DNA of 64,000 bases from Montifringilla adamsi. Taxonomy: Eukaryota > Chordata > Aves > Passeriformes > Passeridae. Positions 1 through 12,952 of this stretch are shown here, piece by piece. The stretch is from NCBI GenBank assembly GCA_017590115.1, contig JAGGNK010008337.1, positions 558,001 to 622,000 on the forward strand, given 5' to 3'. The notes under the pieces are model-generated. The model had not been told where the DNA came from. It worked only from the letters and a program-made list of their open reading frames with translations, and did not search any database. Position 1 is the first letter of the stretch, and every line of letters starts with the position of its first letter. Position numbers and translations under genes: made by a program.

Positions 1-3000
1 GGCATCTCTAGTTTTCTCATGGTCTTTTAAAAATGGTCATCAAAATGTTTCCATCAAAATGTTTTCCATCAAAGTTTTTCAACAGCAACACATTTTCAGA
101 GCTTACTAAACAACACCTGGATCTCTGAAAATGGAATACAACTTCTTATCCAAACCCAGGTATCTCTATATACTTTCCCCTTTCCTAGTTTACCATTAGA
201 AATGTAGAATGCTTGGAGCAGAAACTAAAAATATCCCGAGGTTTTAAATTGTGGTTGAAAAGGCTGTTTGCCTGTTTTGAAGGGTTAGTTTTCACTATTA
301 TTTAGAACAGGTTGCCTAAAGCAGAGCACAGAGTTTAGGTTTGGCCTGCACCCACAGGCTGACCAGAAGATCACCCTTCCTTGTGTGGCGATGGAAGGTG
401 GGTGAGGACACACTGCAGCAGGTGATGGAGACATTCAGGGATGCTGCCAGCTTTCTCATGCTCACCTGCTCCCTGGAAATGTCTCCTGAAGCTAATGGCT
501 GAAGGGAGGAGGGCTCCAGGGCGAGGCTGAGTGCTGCAGACACCACCCCGGGTGATTTACCCGCTCCTGCAGGGAGCCCCTGGCAGTGCCAGCAGTGAGT
601 CAGGTTTCCTGCTCCTTAAATTTAGACTCGTCAGCCCTCACCTCTCTCTGCAGCTTTGCAAAGCATATTGGGATCCAAGGTAGTTACAAAACAATGTCAA
701 AGGTGTTAAAACGATTACCATAAAAATACATCTGTTTTCTGCAGTAATGCCTTGATGCCACAGAGCTCTTGGAAACTAGAAGGGTGGCACACTGTGTCTT
801 GTGTGGACTTGGAGAAGTCTGCTAAAATGGTAGGATTTTCTTTCCTTTTCAAATCATTATTGTAGGCAGTTAGAAAAAAGCCAGTTCTATATGGCATATG
901 ATGAGATATTGATCTAACTTCTAAATCCCTCTAACCTGATTAAGGCCTTAAGAATTTCAACTATTGAAAAATATATTTTTTTTCATAAAAATATCTTAAG
1001 CTTAACATCCCTAGTGCAGCCTAATTCTTTCCCTGAGAAATTCAAATAACTCAGCCTGTAGGGATCATTCAACCCTACCAAAGGCCTTAGCATATGTTTG
1101 TATGTAAATATAGTTTACATATATATTAAGCTTTTGTACGTATATGTAAATGTAGATGATGTATATGGCAGTTTGCAGCCAATCTCGAGAAGGGATTTTC
1201 TTGGTACCTTTTCATGGTATGTTGTTGGGCAAACAGAGCCTGATCTAACCCAGGCAGTTTGGAGATGTCTGTTGTCCTTGTCATCCTTGGGATCACACCT
1301 TCCCTAAAGGGAGGTGAAGCTCAGGCATACGGGGGTGATTGCAGAGGTGCACCTTCCCCTGTGGTAGCAATCACTGCATGTGCTGGAGAGGGTGTCAGTG
1401 CAGAAGAGTGGAGATCCAGGGCTCTGGAAAATGTTCATGGCAGATATTCTTCCACTGCAAGGCAGGTTGCAATTTCCAGCTAAAGTTACTGTGCTCTCAT
1501 GGCTTGCCAAGACCTTGTGTGTGGTTTGCCACACTCTGCCACCCACTCCAGCCTGGCACCTGCACCGTGCTGGCCACGGGGGTGACTTGAGCCCCCAGAG
1601 CTGAGTGTCCTTGTCTTCTCATGCTGGGCACAAAGTGGAGACAGATCTTGGCAACTGCAGCAAGTGAGAGCAGGAGGGGTCAAATCTAACCAGCTTGAGC
1701 CCTGTAATGGAGCTGGTCTGGTCCTGCAGATCACAGACCTTTGGGAGCCACCACCCCTACTACAGTGGGAGTCTTGAGCTTCCTTGGAGGCAGGAAGCCA
1801 TGGTCATTTCACTCTGTGCTGATGTTTTGGCCTTGGGGCACTGTGCTCCCTCATGTTTGCAGAGCACGGCCAGACCCAGAGCTGGGAAAGAGCAGTGAGT
1901 CAAAGTGGCTGTAGCACCTTGCACCAGCAGTGGTGGGTGGTTTTGCTGCTCTCCGTGCTTTGTGGGGCTGTAAGGATCAGAGCTCCTAAACTCCCCAAGG
2001 AAATGCTGTATGTGGTGTTCGGCTTTTCAGAAATACTGCGTGGTGGCAATTGTCAAACCCGCTTCCACCTGTGTGCCAGCAGCCCCTGCCACACGTGTGT
2101 AGGTTGGTGTTGACACGCGCTCCAGGCACGTCCTGCTGCTCTGATCTGCAGCTGTGAACCCAAGGTACACAGTGGGCAACGCCGGTCAGTCACACATCTG
2201 GATTGTTTAGAGGGTTGGAACTACCAGTGTGCTCTCAGCTGGCTCACAGTGGCGTTTGCATTTTGGCAGCACAAGTGCAGATTTGAATCCTGCCAACAAG
2301 AAATCTTTGCGGGTGCCCTGGCTGCATTCAGAAGTACAAGTTTCCTCGAGGCATTCCTGGTTGCAACAGTGAGATAATAAGTTATTGCTTTTTGAAAGTC
2401 ACAAGGTTCTGGCTGACTTTTCCCGTGGAAAAATATTAGGATATATGATCTGGGTATGTGGTTGTAGCAATGGAGAAGCTCTGGACAGAAATAGAGAATC
2501 CTCCCGAGGACTTTTGCTCTCTGGCAGCTGAAAACTTATCTGCTGAGCTCCCTTTTGGGTAACTGAAGGAGACTCTGTGAACAACGGGAATTCAAAACCA
2601 TGCCCAAGGACTGCGCTGAGAGCTTCCTCCAGTGCAGGAATATTGCCAGTTTTAGTGAAAGGAGGGCCAAAACCAGAAGATAACCATGGGGAGGAAGAGT
2701 CAGATGCAAGAGGGAGAAGTGCACGGAGCTGGAAGTGATGTAGCAGAAACACCACTTAGAGCACAGGAGAAAACCAGTGCGGTGTGTGGCCAGGAAGGGG
2801 CAGCCAGGATGAGGTGCAGGCTTGGAGAGATGTAGAAAAGAGCTGAAACAAGGCAGGCCACAGAGATTTCACTTGTTTTGATGAGGCAGAGGGCATGAGG
2901 GATAAAGCAAAGCCAAAAGAAGGATGACAGCAGGTAGCAGAAACTGAGAGACTGTTTTCCAGCAAAAATGACAGCAGGTGAGAGGCCACTGTGCTTTTGG

Positions 3001-3370
3001 AATCCGGCTATACTAGAAATTCTGAAAGCAATCCTCATGGGTACAATTTAACAGCCTTTTGGTTGACCTGAAATCTCCAGATTATTCACAGGCATCCTGA
3101 AATGCTGGGGCTGAGGTGTGGCAGGTTGGTTTTGTTAAAACACTCTTGCTCCTTATACTGTCTTCACATCTGTGATATCTATGGGTAAAATTAATTCATC
3201 ACAAATCTAGTTTGTGTCTTTCTTTAAGAAATCAAAGTTGTTGTGGTGCCTGGGGCTGTGACAGAGAGCGTTAGAGAGGCGCAGGCAGAAAGCTGCTGCT
3301 GTAGGGAGGCAAAAGGATCTGGAGTTAAATAAAGCAACCAGCTCCAGCATCACAGTTCCCCCAGCCCCTC
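1..3370. other. Intergenic, no gene seen
   Basis: Open frames here are short (up to 118 residues), overlap on both strands and match no family I know. No recognisable transposon was found. The T-rich patch near 970 and the alternating atgta tract near 1098-1160 are low complexity. Confidence 0.6.
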
Positions 3371-3712
3371 TCCGGCGGGCTGGCGGTCAATGAGCGTGTG
3401 CTGCCGACAGCCCCTGTGATAGATTAATTAGCGCAGCACCTAAGGAGGAGCGCTGTTCGAGCGGCGATAAGCCCGGCCTTTCTGAGCAGTCCCAGGCAGG
3501 CTGGCTCCCTCGGAGCTGCCGGCGCTGCCGCAGTACGGGATGGGAGCGGGGAGCTGCGGGAGCTGCGGGAGCTGCGGTCTCTGGCTGGGGACGCGCGGCT
3601 GGAAGGGCTCCCGAACGCCGGCAGGGCGCAGCGAGCCGAGCCGCGGAGCCAGCCCCAGCCCCGAGCTCTCAGGAGGATCCCCGCAGCAGCCGACCCTTTC
3701 AAAACCGGTCAA
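3371..3712. other. Isolated GC-rich, CpG-containing island
   Basis: A sharply bounded GC-rich block in an otherwise AT-rich region. It contains a homeodomain-like TTAATTAG word (3423-3430), a three-fold 9-bp repeat gagctgcgg (3551-3577) and numerous CpGs. Short frames on both strands are compositional. It could be the promoter of an unannotated transcript or a regulatory element; no exon could be supported. Confidence 0.4.
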
Positions 3713-6700
3713 TAAACATTAGGTACAACGGATGTTCCTTTGTCAGCGTGTTTAGCTGAACTTCGGCTACACTGGGCATTAGCCAGGAGACATAAAATGT
3801 CTCGTGTTGGTTTATTAAAGAGGACCTTTAATTACCTTATTAAGGACTGGCCATTCTCTCCAAGTAAATGAAAATCCAAATCTGTCAGTGCAGTGCAGTG
3901 ATGATTATTTGCATCCTGAACAGCAAAGGGCCCAGTGGTGCTGTAGAGAGGCTCCAATGTCCACAAACCCCTCACGGCGAAGGCATTTTCATGTCTCCTG
4001 TCTGCAGACACTGTCTGTCCAGTGTGGCTTTTTGAATGGGATTTGGAGTAAAACAAAAGTGTTTGAATGAAAACCTGGCTTTTGGGTCTAAACGGAGTAC
4101 TGACCTGCTTGGGTTTTGATTTGGGTTTTAAAGCAGCAGTAGGGTAGGATGATCTGTTTGGGGGTGGCTTGCTGTCTCTGCTAGGACTAGGAAATGGAAA
4201 ATCCTGCAGCATTGCCTCCCAACCTACCCGGTTTAATTCAGATATGGGGGACCAGGGAGGCAAAGCACAGGCAGCACTCACCCTGAGCTTGGGCTGTTTC
4301 ATAGTGGACCACAAACTGGCAGCTCAGCTACTTGAAGGGAGACTTGGTTTTGTGACTGTGGCCAAATGACAACTGCATAAACAAAGCAGAAGTGCTGCTG
4401 AATGATTTGATGTTGACGTGGGCTTCCTGAGACCTTCCCCTTCGGTGACTCAGGTCTTTGTTCCCTCCTGTGCTCAGACACATCCACACACAAAGGATGA
4501 TCAGGCAGTCTGCTTCTGCCACATTGGCTTGCTTTTTAATTTATTTGAATTATTAGTTGTTAATCCCACTGAGCCAAAAGGTATAGATTTTACTAAGGGC
4601 AAAATTGCTTGTTGCTATCCAAATAATGCAACCTAGAACAGTTTTGGAGGCAGAAAGTTCATTTACCTGCTATTAACCCACCTCCTCACCTAAACCCAAA
4701 CACCGTGACCTGGACAAGGCACCTCCCTTTGCTCTGCAGCACAGTTGTTTAAAATGACTCATTATGGATCAAAATATGCATCAGCTCAGAGAAACCCTCC
4801 ACTGCGTAATCCATCACTTCCCTGGGACTGCAGAGCAGGGCAGCACAGGGCAGCAGAGCTCACAAGGGGTGTTGAACTGGCCACAAGTCACAGAAACAGC
4901 AGGACTGATGAGCAGTAACCTACTTTAGGATCTACATTCACCACTTACTTTGCACAGGGCTTATCAGAGAAAGCTGTTTCACCCTCTTAAGTATCACATG
5001 AGTTAAACATGATACTGGTGGCTGTGGTTTATGCTTGTTGCAAGCACCCTGTCCAAGGGGGTAATCCAAAAAGAAAGAAACAAGGTTATATCCAAGCTTT
5101 AATTCGGACCGTAAATCCCCTGGTGACCATGGCTCTCTGAGCAGCTCTGAGTGCCAGGATCCTCCTCCACAAACACCACGGCCAGGAGGTACCAGAGGGC
5201 CGGCGCGAGTTAACCGGTAATAGCGGCAGGAGCCACCGAGTCTGTGAAGCAAAATCAATGGAGCAGGATCTAAAAGCTGTACTAAATCACTCCTCAATAA
5301 TCATAAATCTTGTTACCAACAGCTCTCACGCTGCTTTATGGGGGAAAAGATGCCCTCGCTTTGCAGAGGTGGAAATTCAAGCATCGAGGAACGGAGCGCT
5401 CGTTCCTAGAGATGCAGCAGAGAAACAAGGGGCTGGATTTCTGGGTCGGTGTGTTATCCACAGGGCTGCACTGCCTCCCTACCGGGACCAAGTGAAGTGG
5501 CATAGGAACAGCCTGCTGGCAATTTTCAGCTCTCTGACAGGTGCTGTAGGGAAGCATTTCCCTCTGGGCCCTGCGGAGCAGCACTGAGCCATGGAGATTG
5601 TCCAGGAGGATGCTGAGAGGCAGCGGAGGAGCAGGCTTGAAGCAGATCTACCTCTTCAGCCAGGAGCCTGCCTAATGGGGCTTTTTTCCTCTCCTCTCAA
5701 CTGGTCTGAGCACATGCAGCAGAGGCAGAGCAGTCTGTGCATGGTTTAAAGATCTGTTTTGCAGCAGGTGATAGGAACAGTGGAGCTCGGGAGAAAAGGA
5801 AGCCTGTTGGAATATGCAGCAGTCTGGGTCCATCCCTGCTCGCTTGCCACAGTGTTTATCTCTATAAGAAAGGCAGCTTTTGTCTTAACTTATTTGGAAA
5901 TTGCATCTGGCAGGGATTAGAGAATATCCTCCCCTGGGTTTTTCCCCAGAGCTCTGCACAGGATCTGGGCAAGACCCTGTCAGAGGTAACCCTTCCCTGA
6001 GCTGGTGATGGAAAATAGATGCCTGATCTAAATGTGGGGTTGTAAGCAGCAGTGGATGGAGCAGGGCTAAATTTCCCAGAATGGCTCCTGATGCAGAGAG
6101 AAATTCAAGTGTCTTTAACCCTCATCCTACCTTTTTTTTTTAATTAAACCAGTATTTACCTGACGTGAGGTAATAAGGACAAATTAACTTCTCAGTGAAT
6201 TCCCCGTGGTGTTATTAGACAAGAAATCCTTCACCGAGTGACTTTAGGGTTTGTGTTGGGGACAAAGAAGAATCAAACCCGCTGTGCCTACGCTGGGGTT
6301 TTAACGAGGCTGAGAGTGAGATTTTGCTGCAAAAGACCGAGGCTTTGGCTGCTCAGGAGGGCTCTGGTCTCTGCCTCGGCTGCGCATCACCAGAGGGCAG
6401 CAGAGATTGGAAGAAAACTGCTGCGAAAACCCTGCAGCAGCGGCCGGAGCCGGGCAGAAACCCTCCTCCAAGCGATGGTGAGCAGCCTGCGGTGCCGCTG
6501 CGCGTCCCCCGGGGCTCGGCCCTGCACCCTGCTGCACCTGGAGGGATGCAAACAGAGCTCTGTCCTTCCGGCCGTGCTCTGCACCAGGACCTGTCTGCTG
6601 TCAGCTGCCTGCCACAGGGAAAATGCAGCGGATAAATATTGGCAAGAAAAGCAGCTCAGATTGACAGCTGTGCCCCAAGTCCTGCTCTGGGCTGGGAGGA

Positions 6701-9700
6701 AAATAGAGCGTGCAAAACGCTGGGTCCCTCTCGCTCAGCCGAGGCAAAAGCCTTGTGGAGGGGTCTTTCCCCTGAGAGTGACTTTTATTCATGGCATGAG
6801 GGCAAACTGCCCCTTTGCCCCCTGTGCCATCACCACCATCGTGCCCCAGCCCCCAGGAGCAGACCTCAAACACAGGTGATTTCCTCACAAAGTAATTCAG
6901 CTTTATGGATCGGGGAGCCTCCCCAAAAGAGGATTCTTAGGGATCCAGTTATTTGTGTTCTATTGCATTTATTAGTATTAAATATTTGTTTAACTTGATG
7001 TTATTAGAAGGTCCAGGGGAAGGAAGGCGCCAACACTTACCTTCCTTTGGAGTGAACCCCTCACTGAAGCAAAGCTGCCTGCTGAGGATTTGCAGGTAGA
7101 TATTTGGCATATATTTGAAGGATTAAATAGCCTAAAATATCCACCAGGCTGCTGACTGCCTTGGCACTGTGTCTTGCCTGTTTGGATGTGAATTTCAATT
7201 GAGCCTTTCACTTGTGCTGTAATTTTTTTGGCTTAGTTTATTGCTTCCAGGCAAATGTCTGAATGTTGTCAGGACCCTGAGCAGAGAACCCAGTGAAACA
7301 GTACTGATGTCTCCGCTGCTGCAGCGTAAGCCTTTTGGAATTAGAAGGCATTTTTTTACTACTAAAGAAAGGAGATTGGTCTTTTTGCATTGTTGTGCCA
7401 TGATGGTGTTCGCCAGGGTGCCATCCTTCCTCCTCCTTCTTCCACGCTCTTAGGAGGCCTTTGCAGTGCTCCTGATAAGAAGGAAGGGAGCTGCAGGGAG
7501 TGAAGGGCAGCCCTTCAAAGCATGAAGGAGAGGCAGCTGATGAGGTGTGGTACTAAAGCTTGACCTGCCTAGTTGTTGTTTTTTTATTCTAGTGCCCCTT
7601 TAACACAAGATTCCCAAGCAGACGTTGGGTCAGGAGCTCCATACCAGACCTGGACTCAGGACCCCCTTCCCACAGTTTCTTGCTGCAGCTGAGTTTGAGA
7701 CTGTAAATGTCAGTGGCTGAGGATAAACTAAAGACAGGGTTGTGGAGAGTCTCTCAGGCATGTTTTACATGGTACCAAGCCAGGCCCCCAGGCAGAGTGT
7801 GAGATAAACAAACTGGGAGGTGTGGGGGGTTGAATGGTGTTCATGACACCTCAGAAAACTCTTCTGAGGGTTCAGGCAGGATTTTAAATCTAGGAATCTA
7901 GCAAGGATCTGGCCTTACCCTGCTCCCAGCACATGTGTAATGGCACCCCAAGGCTTCCCAGCTAGCAGCAGGACCAAAGCAAAAAGAGCTCCTCAGTGGG
8001 GCTTTACACCAAAGCCACTCTTCTGTCACCGTTTGCAGAGATGCAGCCTCTCCCAAGCCCTGCAAGCACTCCCTGTGAACAGGCAGCAGTTAACATTCAG
8101 CCTTGCAGCCCAGGCGTTTGGTGGGGATGGGTCAGACCTGTCATGAGCAATTGTTTGTCTTCCCTGACTGGGTAAGCATGCCAATAGACTCAAGGAAACA
8201 GAACTGCCCAAAGCCCACAGATTTGCTGTTATTCATTCTAGTGAAAACTATTGATGGTAAGTCTCAAAAATCTGTTAGAACAGAGATATTAAGCATGAAG
8301 GGGTTTTTATTTGTTTGTTTTCTTTTTTGGGTTTGGTTTTGGTTTTTTGTTTGTTTCTTTCTTTTTGGGTTTTTGATTATTTTTTTTTTTTAATTTATAA
8401 CCCTATCTTGAGCCTGACAGAAAATGGTCAGTTTTAAAGTTTTGATTACATACCCCATGAAAATTTTATTTAAAATTACATATTTCAGCATTTTTCAGAT
8501 CCTGCTGTCACTGCTGAAGGGTCACATTAAAATTGGTTTCTGTAAGCAGAGCAACACACATCTCTGAAATTCATTTTCACCGAATATTTTTACATTCAGG
8601 TAAAGCTTCCTCCCACACTGAAAGCACACTGCACAAGCCTGGCCCCAGCAAACTCATTTACACAAAGATGCAAATCAGTGTTTCAAATGCGGATGGTGCC
8701 TGTCAGCGCACACAGGTTTGACTGTCAGAAGGTGGATATTCCTTGTTTACCAATAAATTCAAATCTGTTCAGCCAGGAAAGCTTTAAAGCTTTCAGAGCC
8801 ACACGGTGACAAGGAGGAAGCACTGAGCGTTCAGGCTGGGGGGGATGCCCCCAGCTGCTGGCAATTCACAGGCAGCTGAAGGCAGCCGGGAGGGGACCCT
8901 GCACCTTCACAGCGCGACCCCCTCGGCTGGGACAGGGTCAGTGGTGGGGGAAGAACGGGGCCAGGAGCTCCAGCAAGCTGAGAGGGGAGTGCTGCCAGGA
9001 GGAACCAGCCATTGTGAAGGGGGGCTACAGGCAAAGGGGATGAAAGTCATGATGAAATGATTCTGTAGCTATTGCTTTTAAGTAATGGTTAGATTTGATT
9101 TCTTTTTTTTTCCTCTGTAGAAGATGCCCGCTCACTCTGGCCCATCAGATAACAATTGCTGACAGGCATCCAGAATTAATAGGCAATTTGAAGCTACTTC
9201 TGGTTCTTGTGAATGTTTCTGTTTGTCCTGTGTAACGGTTGCACAGCTCAGCAGCAATTTCCTACGATGTGCCAGGCTTCTTCTGGCATCCTTAGTCAGC
9301 AGCTAGGAGCTGCATTGCACAAAACGAACAGATTCCTGTTTATAGACTGTTTTCTGTGTTTCTACAGCTCTCCTGCCTTTGGGGGTCCCTGGGCTCTGTT
9401 TCTCCTGTAGGCAGCATGTCACAGCCTGTAGCAGTTGTAGCAGCTCCAGAGTGTTTGATTTCCCTGCCATCCCTGTGCCACAGAACAGCTGTTGGCTTGT
9501 ACAGGCACTGCTGCTAGTAGGAGAGGATTTATTCACCCCATCCTTCTGTAATGCCACACTCAGCAAATACTCTGCCACTTTGTTTTATTTTTTCCCCCTG
9601 CCTTCTTCCATGAGGTCTCCACGGCCTATAATGCCAACACACTGTGACTTAGCCTTGCCCCAGTCAAGCTCATTTTGGGAGCAGGAAGTGAAGCCATTAC

Positions 9701-12057
9701 TTAGGGATGAGGAAATCCTCCTTCCTCCAGCCCATTTAAGTCAATACAATTCCTCTTACTGAAAGTCTTCCCTGATTCGATATTATGAATGAGGTGTTCC
9801 TTGGAGCTATGGCAAGACATTTGTGGCAGTAGTAATGCTAAATTTAATTTCCTGGGATTCAGTTTCAAACAATTGATAAAGCTGGGTTATTCAGGAACCA
9901 TTCAAAAGTCCTAAGCTGTAAATGTATTTATTAGCTCCACGGTGCTTAGAGCAGCCCAAGAATTCCACTTTGTGGAATTTTTGTCTGTTTTCCACTAGCG
10001 TATGAGTGCAGGTTACTGGGACTAGAACAACATTTGTGTTGCAAGTTGCCTTTCAGGAAAACCCAACTGAATGGTAAATGTGTTTAAAATGGGGAAGAAA
10101 AAGCAGGTTCTTGTATTTCAGTCATAAATACATACTTAGTGAAATATATGATAAATTGGGCAAAACACACATACTGGATGTAGGATGCCTGTAAGATTAA
10201 TCTGAGGACAGAGGTGAGAGGGATTGTTCTCATATATATGTTATTTTGTGCCTTTTACTGAAGCTGTTGTGGTATCAGAGCGATTACTTGATGTCCTGTT
10301 TGCTAGCACGAGGTAACTGTGATCACATCTTCCTCCTGGAACAGCCACAGCAGAGGCAGGCTGGGGAAACTCCAGGGAGGCTTAGGGAAGCCTTGGGAAC
10401 AAGGAACTGCACAAAGGGACTCACTGTGTGTGTTTGTGCTTTGGGTAGATGTGTGAGGGCTGCCTGGGTGGGGCATGGATGAAACAGGGAACCAGGTGTG
10501 CACGAACCCAGCAGGACATGAAGCACTCTGAGGTAGCAAGAGCAGTCAGCCCGAGGTCCTTCTGTTAGATTGAAACAATCCTTGGAGGCTTCGCAAGTGT
10601 TTGAACTTCAAAGGAAAATCACAAAGTGTGCCTAAGGTTGGATGACAGCCTGACTGTGAACCAGCACTAGCATACAACTCCTCTGGCCTTAGGTTGTGTA
10701 CATGTGCAGAGTTCATCTTTCCTTTCCTTTTTTTGTTGCTGCTCTCTGCTTAACTTCTCTGCACTGGTTTCCCCCTTTGATTTATTTTTTGCTCGCGTTA
10801 CCCATCTCAAGAGACTGAGTTTCAGTAGTAATCTGTTTGAACTCCTACCTGCAAATTTCCTTGTTCTCAGTACACTTTCTGGTACACAACTGATTCAGCT
10901 TCCCAGAAGCATCTGTCACTTGGGAGAGCAGACTTTCCCCTCTATTACCTAGGTCTCTCTCTCTGACTATCCCTTGGCCCCCTTTGAAACCATCCACCAA
11001 AGGATCACTCAGCTTTTCCATAACCAGCCCATTAGCACAGTTTCTTTCGCTCTCTCACAGCTTACTTCCAGCTCTTTGTTCAACACCCTTATTTCTGCTG
11101 ATGTCATTTGAGTTCTGGAGCTTCATCCTTTGACTCTCCTTGTGACACCTGCTCTTACATCCCTAAAATCTTCCTGTGCTGCTGTCATTGCTTCATGCAA
11201 GAGACTCTCCTACTCCACTTCTGATGTACAAGGAGAGTTTCTAAATACATCTTCACTGCCACCCTTGAGGACAGTCTTGAAAGATTCATTCTGACTCAGC
11301 CAAGCCCCTCTGTTTGCTCCAACTCCTGCCTCTGGGCCACTGGCATCTGAATGACTTAACCAGTCATGCAAAAACATTTTCTGAGCACTGGGTTTTCTGA
11401 CTGAGTGGTGGATATCAAAATGCCAATTAAGTCAGCTCTTCTCCCTTTCTTTTTGTGGAATAACATGTGAAGACTGGGAGAATCTGCAGCCCCTTCTGAG
11501 TGGGATGAGAAGGCATGAGGGTGATGCCCATAAGGATTTCTTTCCTAGGGGAACAGAAGATGGTCCCCCCTTCAGTTATTGTTCTGCCGAACAACTTTTT
11601 CAGGAGCTACTCACCAACATGGGCACATGATCCAAACTGATGCAGGAGATGGCCCCTGCTGCTGGCCAGGTTTGGTTTTCCCTTTGCACACAGGTTGCCT
11701 TCCACTTGTTCACAGTGGCCCTGATGAAGGCAGCCAGCAGAAAATGGTCTGTCTGTACCTTAATGCAGCAGGAGTTCCCCAGTGAGGAAGAACTTTCGCA
11801 GAGAGGAGGCCTGAGGAGCTGGCTCTCACAGCAGAGAACTCTTCCAGCTCCAGTCCCCACGTCAGAACTCTGCCAGAAGCACCAGCCTTTTTCTGCAGCT
11901 GATGTACCATGCCTGCCCAGCCCAGGAGAGGCCTGGCCCAGCCATCCTTGGGGCAGCAGCAGGCACAGGGCCTGGTGGGCACAAGCACTGGGGAGCCACA
12001 AGATCCTGTCTGCTCTCTGCCAGCACGGGAGCTGCCCTGGCAGTGCCAGTTCCAGCT
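3713..12057. other. Intergenic, no gene seen
   Basis: No supported coding exon. A GC-richer patch at about 6300-6560 yields a 213-codon plus-strand frame with compositional Arg/Ala/Cys bias and no family resemblance. 10730-10780 shares a patchy match of about 45 bp with 24830-24880 (ttctctgcactgg(t/c)ttc...ccctttga), perhaps an old dispersed repeat. Confidence 0.55.
8300..8396. repeat. T/G-rich low-complexity tract
   Basis: About 100 bp of T runs interspersed with G (tttgtttg, gggtttgg), ending in T11. It could be the reverse complement of a degenerate retroposed poly(A) tail, but no parent element was recognised beside it. Confidence 0.6.
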
Positions 12058-12254
12058 GTCAGGAAGAACTCACTCCACACTGGAGTGGAACAGATCACCC
12101 AGAGAGACTAAGGAATGTCCCTCCCTGGAGACACTCAAGAACTGCCTGGACACAATCCTGTGCCGGTGCTCTGGGATCACGCTGCTGCAGCAGGGAGGGG
12201 GCACCAGATGACCCACTGTGGTCCTTCCAAACTGACCCATTCTGGGATTCTGTA
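12058..12254 (+). mobile_element. CR1 retroposon 3' end
   Basis: Diverged CR1 tail. It contains ccctggagacactcaagaac, a degenerate cacccagagagact word, gatgacccactgtggtcctt and the terminal attctgggattctgt repeat. It lies about 700 bp beyond the TTLL3-like stop codon and could be part of its 3' untranslated region only in antisense. Confidence 0.8.
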
Positions 12255-12952
12255 ACAAGGTGGGTAACCTTGTCACAAAAGGAACCTGCAGGAGCTGGTG
12301 CTGCCCCAGGGCCCCACTGCACTCCCCCCTGTCCTTTCCTGTACATCCGAGCAGCCCCAGGAGCCCACGGGGGCTTGCCAGCCCATTAATCCCCACCCGC
12401 TGCCAGGCTCAAGCACCCACTTCTTTTCTTGGCACGCCCGCAGGATGGGATTCCTCCTGCCATCCCCCTGGCGTGTCAGGGGGCACCAGCCCTCCCAGCA
12501 CTCCGTGCCTGACCGCTTCCCAGTGCCGGGCTGCAGCAATGTCACCGCTGGCACAGCTCTGTCCGGCAGGGGCCACCGCAGGCAGGCAGGAGCAGAGGCA
12601 GCTTTTCCTGCCTCCTGTGTCTGTACCCAGCAGAACAGCTGCCCTGGCAGCCCCAGGTCCTGCCTGCAGCATCATCCCCAGCTGTGTCCACATCTTCCAC
12701 ACACAGAAGGTCCAAGCCAGGCTCCTTCTCACGAAAGTCTATTAAAGCAGGCGTGCAGGTTAAGGTGGCTACCGCGGCATAGCAATGGGCTCTCGTTGCC
12801 GCGGGAGGCAGCCGGGTGCTGCTGTGTTAGCCCGTCCAGGACGGGCAGGACGCTGTCGCCTCGTGGGGGTGTCTCTGTGTCCCAGGTGTCCTGCACCCGC
12901 TTTGGGAGCTGGCGTGTTCTGCTCCCGGCAGGGGCTGGGGTGCGGTGCTCTG
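12255..12952. other. Region beyond the TTLL3-like stop codon
   Basis: GC-rich, probably the 3' untranslated region and downstream flank of the TTLL3-like gene. Plus-strand frames up to 262 codons overlap the antisense of the coding repeats and are compositional. No AATAAA was seen on the minus strand here. Confidence 0.5.

Noticed and set aside
6238..6879. 213-codon plus-strand frame
   Set aside because: Compositional frame in a GC-richer patch with no family resemblance and overlapping frames on both strands.
10730..10780. Dispersed repeat shared with 24830-24880
   Set aside because: Similarity extends only about 45 bp with gaps and no boundaries or known family; too weak to annotate as an element.
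11640..12389. 249-codon plus-strand frame
   Set aside because: Its second half is translated CR1 tail and the first half matches nothing; no splice or start support.
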